From: Planctomycetota bacterium
GTDB lineage: Bacteria > JAJVIF01 > JAPKYR01
NCBI GenBank assembly: GCA_030673355.1
Contig: DAOVJF010000022.1
Location: 1 to 12,636 of the forward strand
Direction: 5' to 3'
Length of the DNA: 12,636 nt
Under the pieces are notes generated by a model that saw nothing but the letters and a program-made list of their open reading frames with translations, had not been told where the DNA came from and searched no databases. Shown in pieces: positions 1 to 6,526 of this stretch (the first letter of the stretch is position 1; each line of letters opens with the position of its first letter). Position numbers and translations under genes: made by a program.

Positions 1-12
1 GCACTGCAGCAA

Positions 13-184
13 CGTCGACAAGCACGTTCGACCCGGAGATTTTTAAAGGCTTGGGGGATGGAGATGTCTCACTGAGCTTGTCAACGGCACCCGTTTACAC
101 TTACATTGGGGATTGATTCAGGAATTTTTGAAGGTCGGGGACACCTGCTTTTCGACGAGCGAAAAGAGATGTCCCCTGTATTAG
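13..184. repeat. Dispersed repeat, copy 1 (direct copy at 8527-8678)
   Basis: This non-coding stretch matches 8527-8678 in the same orientation. Positions 13-93 align with 8527-8605 apart from a 2-nt length difference and scattered substitutions. Positions 113-184 align with 8607-8678 without gaps and with about five substitutions. Copy 1 carries about 18 extra bases (94-112) that are absent from copy 2. Similarity starts sharply at CGTCGACAAGC, and the flanks to the left differ. The head forms an imperfect inverted pair (13-23 with 76-86). The tail forms a long hairpin (137-176) with arms GGGGACA/TGTCCCC and CTTTTCG/CGAAAAG. No reading frame or transposase accompanies it, so it looks like a non-autonomous or REP/MITE-like intergenic repeat. 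Its family is unknown to me. Confidence 0.85.
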
Positions 185-186
185 AT

Positions 187-216
187 TTATGTCGCAGCAA
201 GCAGCGCCCCTACAAT
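187..216 (+). promoter_or_regulatory. Weak candidate promoter for the znu/SPFH operon
   Basis: TACAAT at 211-216 resembles a -10 box and lies in an AT-rich stretch between the repeat and znuA. The hexamer 18 bp upstream (TTATGT, 187-192) matches the -35 consensus poorly. This is the only reasonable sigma-70-like candidate I see before the first gene. A promoter must lie somewhere near here because the block begins at 278, but this exact site is a guess. Confidence 0.25.
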
Positions 217-238
217 ATAAATAAATTACCGTACAAAA

Positions 239-250
239 AAAACATGTTTT
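239..250. promoter_or_regulatory. 12-bp perfect palindrome upstream of znuA, possible operator
   Basis: AAAACATGTTTT is a perfect palindrome that ends 27 bp before the znuA start codon, between the candidate -10 box and the ribosome binding site. That is a sensible position for a repressor such as a Zur/Fur- or MntR-like metal sensor. It does not clearly match any consensus I know, and A/T-rich palindromes also arise by chance, so the regulator is unassigned. Confidence 0.3.
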
Positions 251-277
251 CACCATGCGTAGTTTAGGGGAAATTCC

Positions 278-1213
278 ATGAATCCAATTTTTTACACGGC
301 ATCTCGTATTGCAGGTTTAATCCTGGTTATCCTGAATTCAGCGATTGGAATACCGGGTTCAATGTCAGCTCAAAGCAACGACACTATCAGCTATGTGACG
401 TCCATACCCCCGCTTGCAATGATACTCCGGGAGATCGTTGGGGATCGCGGTTCGGTGATTTCTCTTCTTCAACCGGGTTCTTCACCGCATACTTACGATC
501 CAAAGCCATCGGATGTCGCCACAATAGAAGCCAGCGATGGATTTTTCTACATTCATGACAGTTTAGATGGCTGGGCTGCAATATTCGGACATGAAAACAC
601 GATCGAAGTATTAAAAATGGTCCCTGACGAGTGGCTCCTGGCAATGGATATTCAAGGGCATGAATCACATAGCCACTCGTACGGAGAGGGAGAACACGAC
701 GATTATCCGGACAGCCATTTCTGGATGGATCCACTGACTGTGAAGGCAATTCTCCCAACCCTTGTTCTGGTAATGTCTGAAACAGATCCCGGGGGAGCGG
801 ATATTTACGATGCAAACGCAGAGCGGTTCTCAGGAGAGCTTGATTCATTACACGAAAAAGTGTCCGACCGGCTGGCGCCATACACGGGAGAGGCTGTCCT
901 GTTGTTTCATCCATCATTGAAATATTTCCTTACACGATATAACCTGGTCCTGGCCGGTACAATCGAACCTTTTGCAGGGAGGGAACCCACACCGAGATAC
1001 CTGGTTGAACTAATCGAGAAGATCGATCAATACAATGTAAAAGCAATTTTTACAGAACCCCAGCTTCCGGGATCGGCGGGAGAGACATTGTCGGAAGAAA
1101 CCGGTTTGCCGCTTTACATAGTCGATCCCTTAGGCGGCGGCGAGGGAAGACGCACGTATGAAGACCTGATACTCTATAATACCCAGGTATTCCAGGACGC
1201 ATTTGGTTCTTAA
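278..1213 (+). CDS. znuA: Metal ABC transporter substrate-binding protein, ZnuA/TroA family
   Basis: This 311-residue protein is the periplasmic receptor of a zinc- or manganese-type ABC importer (cluster A-I). A signal peptide is visible: a hydrophobic core at about residues 11-25 and a likely cleavage after SMSA (residue 31), with no lipobox. The four expected metal ligands are H71 in the SPHTYDPKP motif, H147 in SHFWMDP, H211 in LLFHPSLKYF and D283 in IVDPLG. A His/acid-rich loop (residues 128-147) precedes the second ligand, as in zinc-type ZnuA proteins. The start is supported by AGGGG at 266-270, 7 nt upstream. The gene heads a tightly packed operon with its ATPase and permease directly downstream. 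The family is certain. Zinc is favoured by the His-rich loop, but manganese or another divalent metal is not excluded. Confidence 0.93.
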   Translation: MNPIFYTASRIAGLILVILNSAIGIPGSMSAQSNDTISYVTSIPPLAMILREIVGDRGSVISLLQPGSSPHTYDPKPSDVATIEASDGFFYIHDSLDGWAAIFGHENTIEVLKMVPDEWLLAMDIQGHESHSHSYGEGEHDDYPDSHFWMDPLTVKAILPTLVLVMSETDPGGADIYDANAERFSGELDSLHEKVSDRLAPYTGEAVLLFHPSLKYFLTRYNLVLAGTIEPFAGREPTPRYLVELIEKIDQYNVKAIFTEPQLPGSAGETLSEETGLPLYIVDPLGGGEGRRTYEDLILYNTQVFQDAFGS

Positions 1214-1244
1214 TATTTTTAATTTTATTCTATTCACATTTCTA

Positions 1245-1997
1245 ATGGTAAACGTAATTGAAATAGCGAATGTCTCGGTCAGGCTGGGAGATTTCCTGGC
1301 TCTCAGAGATATCAGTGTCAATATCCAGACCGGCGATTTCGTCGCGATTATTGGCCCTAATGGGTCGGGGAAGTCGACTCTGCTCAGGGCGATACTCGGG
1401 CTTGTGCCACTGGAGTCGGGCAGGATTAAAATTTTTGATAAAGAATTGAGGATGATTCCCCCCGAGTGGATAGGTTACGTTCCCCAGTTAAAGACGGTCG
1501 ACCGGAATTTCCCCGCAGTGACATGCGATCTCGTCACCAGCGGCATACATCGAAGCTGGCCCGGGATTCTCACAAAGAAAGACCATGAGAGTGTCAGCGA
1601 GGTACTTGCGATGGTTGGGGCGGAGCATCTTTGCCATAAACCGCTCGGGCAGTTATCGGGCGGGGAACTTCAAAGGGTTTACCTTGCCCGGGCTTTAGTC
1701 AGGAAACCTAAAATTCTCCTTTTAGACGAACCGGCGACAGGAATAGACGCAGTCGGTGAGGATTATATGTACAGTATTCTCGATGAACACCTCGAACGGG
1801 CCGATACAACCGTACTGATGGTGACACATGACTGGCTCACAGCCAGGCATCACGCCAACCGGGTGTTATTAATAAACCATAAGCTGATCGCAGAGGGTCC
1901 ACCATCTGAAGCGTTAAACGATAAACACCTGCGCGCGGCATTCGGCCATGTAGGGCATGCCCACGACCAACCCTGCGATGGAGCGTCGGATGTTTGA
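1245..1997 (+). CDS. znuC: Metal ABC transporter ATP-binding protein, ZnuC family
   Basis: This cytoplasmic ATPase energises the importer and has 250 residues from the chosen start. Visible motifs are Walker A GPNGSGKST (37-45), Q-loop Q81, signature LSGGE (137-141), Walker B ILLLDEP (157-163) and the H-loop His195. The end is His-rich (HVGHAHDQP, about 235-243), as in some zinc importers. I chose ATG 1245 because the family fold begins with MVNVIEIANVSV. A TTG at 1203 has a better Shine-Dalgarno sequence (AGGA, 1194-1197) and would overlap the end of znuA, but it adds a hydrophobic AT-rich leader of 14 residues foreign to the family. Translation could therefore begin at either codon. The 3' end overlaps the permease gene by 8 bp. 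Confidence 0.92.
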   Translation: MVNVIEIANVSVRLGDFLALRDISVNIQTGDFVAIIGPNGSGKSTLLRAILGLVPLESGRIKIFDKELRMIPPEWIGYVPQLKTVDRNFPAVTCDLVTSGIHRSWPGILTKKDHESVSEVLAMVGAEHLCHKPLGQLSGGELQRVYLARALVRKPKILLLDEPATGIDAVGEDYMYSILDEHLERADTTVLMVTHDWLTARHHANRVLLINHKLIAEGPPSEALNDKHLRAAFGHVGHAHDQPCDGASDV

Positions 1998-2835
1998 AGC
2001 ATTGCAATACGGTTTCATGCAACGGGCGTTAATTGCCGGACTCCTGACCGCGGTAGCCGCGAGCTATTACGGTGTGTTCGTGGTGCAAAGGGGAATGTCA
2101 TTCCTGGGTAACGGTCTTGCGCATGCGACATTTGGCGGTGTTGCGCTGGCACTCTTATTAAACCAGGAACCGCTCTGGGTGGCTGTGCCATTCACGGTGT
2201 TGGTTGCCGTGTTGATTACATATGTCAGGGACCGGACAGGATTGGCGCCGGATACCGTAATCGGGATTTTCTTCGCACTTTCGATGGCGCTTGGCATAGT
2301 ATTTATCTCACGGATACAGACATACACCACCGATGCATTTCATTACCTGTTCGGATCGATACTCGGGGTTACAGACACGGACATCCGGGCAGCGGTATTT
2401 ATTCTTTTCTTGATTCTGATAACCCTCAGATTGTGGGGTCGATGGGCGTACGCGACAATCGACCGCGAGGCCGCACTGGCGGATCGGATCCCGGTTAAAT
2501 TCGACGATTACCTCTTATCAGTACTAATCGCCCTGACGATCGTGGTTTCAGCAAAAATCGTTGGAATCGTTCTGATCAGCGCATTCCTTGTAATTCCAGC
2601 CGCATCGGCAAGGCTGGTCAGTCGACGGTTTCTGGGAATGACAGTTGTTTCAGTGATGATCGGGGTTGTAACGGTGATAATCGGCTTAATGTGTTCGTTC
2701 CAGTTTGACTTACCAAGCGGGGCATCTATAATCTTGGTACAGGCTCTCATATTTACTGTCTGCCTGCTAATATCAATGGTCGTTGGAGCAAGAGCATCCT
2801 TAAAATCCAAATCCGCCGCGCGGTCTAAAAGTTAA
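1990..2835 (+). CDS. znuB: Metal ABC transporter permease, ZnuB family
   Basis: This 281-residue polytopic inner-membrane protein is the channel of the importer. It contains the ABC-3 family signatures: SFLGNGLAHATFGG near residues 37-50, VGIVLISAFLVIPAASARL at about 171-189, and LPSGASIIL near 221-229. About eight hydrophobic segments are evident. An in-frame ATG exists at 1957 and another at 1978, but homologues start as MxEALQYGFMQRAL, which fits ATG 1990 exactly, and GGAG at 1981-1984 gives it a ribosome binding site. The 8-bp overlap with znuC implies translational coupling. The C-terminal tail is short and basic. Confidence 0.93.
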   Translation: MFEALQYGFMQRALIAGLLTAVAASYYGVFVVQRGMSFLGNGLAHATFGGVALALLLNQEPLWVAVPFTVLVAVLITYVRDRTGLAPDTVIGIFFALSMALGIVFISRIQTYTTDAFHYLFGSILGVTDTDIRAAVFILFLILITLRLWGRWAYATIDREAALADRIPVKFDDYLLSVLIALTIVVSAKIVGIVLISAFLVIPAASARLVSRRFLGMTVVSVMIGVVTVIIGLMCSFQFDLPSGASIILVQALIFTVCLLISMVVGARASLKSKSAARSKS

Positions 2836-2860
2836 GTGGCTTTATCGGTGGACAATTGAA

Positions 2861-4618
2861 ATGAAGCCAATGGGCACAAAAACAGGATTTCGAATTCTTT
2901 CTGAAGTTTTCATAGTCGGAACAGTGCTATGCGCGATTATTCTGGGGGTCATTGGTTTATTGCAGGGGTTGCCCGGTGCGGTATTCTGCACTTTAGCGCT
3001 TGGACTTTTCTCTTTGATAATCGCGGACCTTAGCTGGTCGCTCGATATTCTCCGCACGCTGGAAGCGGCGGAATCCGAAGGTAAGGACACGAAGGAAATC
3101 CTGGATGAGCAGGGAAAGTCCGAAACCTGGCAACGCCCGGTAATGCTTCTCGCCTGGAGTTTTTTAATTGTCCTTCTTACTGCCTGGGCCCTGCTTGTAT
3201 CTATTGAACCGAATCCCGATAAGGCGGTATGGTCGTACAGCACTATGGCTCTGGTCATGATACTTGGGGTTGGCCTATGGTTTTTGAGTCCGCGTATTAT
3301 TGTAACCACGGGGCCTGAAATTGATGAAAATAAAAGCCGGATTATATCCACGTGGGGGAAATTTACAGCAGTTGTATTGTGGTTGATACTGCCGTCTTTC
3401 ACAGGAATTACGGTTAGCGACCCTGAATCGCCGGTTGCTTTACTGGCATGGTTTTCAAAAATCGCGGGTGTCCTGGTGATAATCGCGTCACTTGAGGTGC
3501 TTATAAAATCATTTGCCGCGTTACTTCTGAGACGTTCTCAAACTCTAGACCCGGCGCCGCTGCCGTTGACTTTCGGGAGCTTTGTGTCCGATTTATCCAC
3601 AATTAAAAAAGCAGGGGCCGGGGATCGAGTAACACCTGTACAGCCGGCGGCCTGGACCTGGCTGGGGGATTTCTTTAAAAATTCCCTCCCGAGAGTAGTG
3701 ATCGGCATCGGTTTAATCGTATGGCTGTCGACATCCCTGACCCAGATAGGAATCAGCGAACAGGGGGTACGGGAACGATTTGGAAAAAACACGGGGGAAG
3801 TTTTAGAACCGGGTCTCCATCTCGGGTTCCCATGGCCAATCGACCGTGTAATGAGATTCCCGTCGTTATATAACCAGGTTTTTTCGGTAGGTTTTGAAGC
3901 GGACACGGATTTGTCGAGAATGGACCTGATCTGGGCTGAACCGCATGGGATCGAGCAATTCCTTTTTCTGACAGCGTCGGGTCGAGAGGTTGTTTCGGTG
4001 GATATCGAGGTGACATGGCGGATCAAGGACGTCCTTGAATACGCCTACACGTGCCAGAACCAGGAGGAACTGCTGCGCTCGCTTTCATACAGAGCGGTAA
4101 TGCTTCGAACGAACTCCACGAACAGCGATAACCTTCTTACCCGCGACAGAAGTGAGCTGGCGACATCAGTGAAAACGGACATCCAGGCAGTAGTCGATAA
4201 TGAGAAACTCGGGATTGAAATCGCGCAGGTTTCGATCATCGCAATTCACCCGCCGTATGAAGTCGCATCGGCTTACCAGGCTGTAGTAAGCGCGCAGGTA
4301 CTGCACGACACACTCGCGATCCAGGCGAGCACATACAGGGATGAACTTATCCCGTCCGCGCGGGCCGATGCACAGACGATGCTCGATGAAGCCGAGGGCT
4401 ACGATGCAACTCGTGTGGCCAACGCAAGGGGTGAAGCGGCGGGGTTTTTAAAGCTGCTGGGACCGTATAACCGGGCGCCATTTATATACAGGTTCCGTGA
4501 ACGGCTGGAGGTTTTAGAACAGGGATTGCCCGGTCAACGCCTTTATATAGTCAATACCGATTTTATCGATTCGGAAGGGGCGGATGATGACAGGGGATTG
4601 TGGTTCGATCTCCGGTAA
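2861..4618 (+). CDS. Multi-pass membrane protein with C-terminal SPFH/band-7 domain (HflK-like)
   Basis: This 585-residue protein has two parts. The N-terminal part has about six hydrophobic segments (roughly residues 12-34, 38-58, 93-114, 127-143, 168-186, 191-220). A further segment at 277-295 leads directly into the second part, an SPFH/band-7 domain (about 295-475). That domain has the HflK/HflC-type entry GVRERFGK followed by PGLHLGFPWPIDRV. After it comes an Ala/Glu-rich helical stretch (about 475-530). E. coli HflK is much shorter, with a single membrane segment, so the N-terminal membrane part is an addition I do not recognise. HflK/HflC form cage-like rings that modulate FtsH and organise membrane patches, but no ftsH lies in this window. 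GGTGGA (2847-2852) is a modest ribosome binding site. The gene starts 25 bp after znuB, which suggests a link to metal transport. Confidence 0.82.
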   Translation: MKPMGTKTGFRILSEVFIVGTVLCAIILGVIGLLQGLPGAVFCTLALGLFSLIIADLSWSLDILRTLEAAESEGKDTKEILDEQGKSETWQRPVMLLAWSFLIVLLTAWALLVSIEPNPDKAVWSYSTMALVMILGVGLWFLSPRIIVTTGPEIDENKSRIISTWGKFTAVVLWLILPSFTGITVSDPESPVALLAWFSKIAGVLVIIASLEVLIKSFAALLLRRSQTLDPAPLPLTFGSFVSDLSTIKKAGAGDRVTPVQPAAWTWLGDFFKNSLPRVVIGIGLIVWLSTSLTQIGISEQGVRERFGKNTGEVLEPGLHLGFPWPIDRVMRFPSLYNQVFSVGFEADTDLSRMDLIWAEPHGIEQFLFLTASGREVVSVDIEVTWRIKDVLEYAYTCQNQEELLRSLSYRAVMLRTNSTNSDNLLTRDRSELATSVKTDIQAVVDNEKLGIEIAQVSIIAIHPPYEVASAYQAVVSAQVLHDTLAIQASTYRDELIPSARADAQTMLDEAEGYDATRVANARGEAAGFLKLLGPYNRAPFIYRFRERLEVLEQGLPGQRLYIVNTDFIDSEGADDDRGLWFDLR

Positions 4619-4636
4619 ACGGATGAGGTATACATT

Positions 4637-5509
4637 ATGAACAGAGGAATACGAATAACAACTGGCATAATAGTGGTGTTAATCCTGCTTCTCAGCGCCT
4701 GTATGTACCAACTCAGGGAAGGGAGCGTCGCAGTGGTGACGCGGTTGGGAAAATGCATACATACAGAAACCGAAGCGGGGCTTCATTTCAGGTACCCATG
4801 GCCGGTTGGAAAAATCTACCGATTCGATAATCGCATACGTGTCATGGAATCATCGTTTACCGAGACCCTTACCGGCGACCAGCGCAACGTCATCCTGTTA
4901 AATTACGCGACCTGGAATATATCGAATCCGTTGAAGTTCCTGGAATCCGTACGCGTCCTGGAAACGGCGGAAATCCGGCTTGATAAATTAATAACCGACG
5001 CCAAGAACGCCGTGATGGGCAACTATTACCTGTCAAACCTGGTTTCAACGGAAATAGAAGATATCAAGATGGCTCAAATTGAAGCCCAAATCCTTGAAAT
5101 GGTACAGGCAGAGGCCCAGGACCAGTATGGTGTGCTCATAAGCGATGTTGCGATTCTTCGACTTGCCCTTCCCAAAGACAACCTGACGAGTGTTTTCGAT
5201 CAGATGCGCGCCGAACGCAGGCAGCACGCGCAGCGTTTCCGTGCGGAAGGCGAAGAGGAAGCGGCGGCGATAAAGTCCGCAGCCGACCTCGAAGCGGCTC
5301 AAATACTTGCCGAAGCCCAGGAAAACGCGGCAATGATAAAAGCGGAGGCGGATGCGGAAGCCGCGAGTATTTACGCATTCGCGCACTCCCAGGATTCGGA
5401 ATTTTACGAATTTCTAAGGTCGCTCGAAGCTCTCGGGGTGATCCTGGGAGAGAACACCACTCTAATTGTCGATACCGAAGCGGCGCCTTTCGATCTGCTC
5501 GATGAATAG
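4637..5509 (+). CDS. SPFH/band-7 protein, HflC-like
   Basis: This 290-residue protein has an N-terminal membrane anchor (about residues 8-22) followed by a band-7 domain beginning LREGSVAVVTRLGK, with GLHFRYPWPVGKIYRFD at about 49-64. The domain runs to about residue 190. It is followed by a long Ala/Glu-rich coiled coil (about 190-250) with repeated AEAxxxA patterns typical of stomatin/HflC oligomers, then a short C-terminal region. The architecture and length match HflC (E. coli HflC is about 330 residues). LSAC at residues 19-22 resembles a lipobox but sits where HflC has its membrane-domain junction, so I regard it as a coincidence. GAGG (4625-4628) is the ribosome binding site. The gene lies 18 bp after the first SPFH gene and 5 bp before the third. 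Confidence 0.85.
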   Translation: MNRGIRITTGIIVVLILLLSACMYQLREGSVAVVTRLGKCIHTETEAGLHFRYPWPVGKIYRFDNRIRVMESSFTETLTGDQRNVILLNYATWNISNPLKFLESVRVLETAEIRLDKLITDAKNAVMGNYYLSNLVSTEIEDIKMAQIEAQILEMVQAEAQDQYGVLISDVAILRLALPKDNLTSVFDQMRAERRQHAQRFRAEGEEEAAAIKSAADLEAAQILAEAQENAAMIKAEADAEAASIYAFAHSQDSEFYEFLRSLEALGVILGENTTLIVDTEAAPFDLLDE

Positions 5510-5514
5510 AAGAA

Positions 5515-6516
5515 ATGACAAACCAGTTTAAAAATACCGAACCGCTGTTTTTGAGGGACACAAAGCCGTCGCCTCCTCATCCAAGGTTTGACCTTGTGAA
5601 GATCATACGGGTCATTGGAATAATATTACTTATCCTCTTTTTGTTATCCGGCATAAGGATTATACAGCCTGGAGAAGTTGGGGTGCTTTTGAGACTGGGG
5701 CGTTTACCGGATGGCCCATCGGCTGTGAATCAGCCCGGTCTGATGATCTCGTTTCCATATCCAATAGATGAGGTCATACGTGTACCGGTAATGCAGAATC
5801 GCGAGATGGTGATAGACGCATTCTGGCATTCAGAGGATGTCTTTCAAACCGCAACTACATTCCATCCGTTTGAACAGGGCTACTGCATTACCGGGGATTA
5901 CAATGTAGTGCTGCCGAAAATTGCGGTAAAGTACAATATCGCCGACCCGGTGGCATGGGTATTGTCTAATATGGATCCTGACAGATTGCTGCTGGACGCG
6001 GTAGCCGCTGAACTCGTCCATGTAATCGGCGAGATGCGGGTCGACGATCTTCTTACGGAAAGAAAAGCAGAACTGGTTTTCAGCGTTAAGTCCCGTGCGC
6101 AGGCAAGGCTCGATTCGATAAATGCAGGCTCGACCATCCTGTCGATTGAGATAACCGAGTTGATACCCCCAAGAAGCATCCTCCCCGACTTCCAGGATGT
6201 GCAGAACGCGTACATCGGCAAGGAAACCGCCATTCGTAACGCGGAAGCATATAAGGCGCAGCAGATTCCCGCCGCACGCGCGGAGGCAAACCGGATCATA
6301 AATGCAGCCGAGACTTACAGCATTGGCACACTGGCGACCGCAAATGCCGAGGCGAATAGTTTCCTTGAAATACTTGAAGAATACAGGCTGAATCCGGATG
6401 TTGTGAAACAGCGGTTACTGCTTGAATACCTGACACTGGCCTACATGCAGGTTGGAAACCGGTATGTGGTTCCGGGAGACCCGGTATCCGGGAGATTGTT
6501 AATTCCGCCGTCATAA
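5515..6516 (+). CDS. SPFH/band-7 protein, third paralogue (HflK/HflC-like)
   Basis: This 333-residue protein has a Pro-containing cytoplasmic N-terminus (1-27), one strong membrane segment (about 29-48), a band-7 domain (about 48-235) with IQPGEVGVLLRLGRL and GLMISFPYPIDEVIRV, then an Ala/Glu-rich helix (about 235-285) and a compact C-terminal segment. Like the first SPFH protein, it has an insertion of about 20 residues (near 105-125) before the second half of the domain, which suggests these two are closer to each other than to the HflC-like one. Only a weak GAAGA-type ribosome site precedes the ATG, and the gap to the previous gene is 5 bp, so translation is probably coupled. Three SPFH paralogues in series is more than the usual HflK-HflC pair. 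Confidence 0.83.
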   Translation: MTNQFKNTEPLFLRDTKPSPPHPRFDLVKIIRVIGIILLILFLLSGIRIIQPGEVGVLLRLGRLPDGPSAVNQPGLMISFPYPIDEVIRVPVMQNREMVIDAFWHSEDVFQTATTFHPFEQGYCITGDYNVVLPKIAVKYNIADPVAWVLSNMDPDRLLLDAVAAELVHVIGEMRVDDLLTERKAELVFSVKSRAQARLDSINAGSTILSIEITELIPPRSILPDFQDVQNAYIGKETAIRNAEAYKAQQIPAARAEANRIINAAETYSIGTLATANAEANSFLEILEEYRLNPDVVKQRLLLEYLTLAYMQVGNRYVVPGDPVSGRLLIPPS

Positions 6517-6526
6517 AGAACAACGA

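Noticed and set aside
1..277. Possible small gene or tRNA in the leader region
   Set aside because: No tRNA-like fold, no open frame with a ribosome site and no protein-like composition were seen. The stretch is explained by the dispersed repeat and the leader.
387..917. Long open frame on the - strand opposite znuA
   Set aside because: It lies entirely opposite a gene with confirmed family motifs, has no recognisable domain, and its composition is that of an antisense shadow.
2842..3402. 186-codon open frame on the - strand opposite the first SPFH gene
   Set aside because: The opposite strand encodes convincing membrane segments leading into a band-7 domain, while the antisense translation shows no motif and no operon context.
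4637..4720. Lipoprotein signal (LSAC at residues 19-22) in the HflC-like protein
   Set aside because: The Cys lies at the normal junction of membrane anchor and band-7 domain. Cleavage there would remove the anchor that HflC-type proteins retain.
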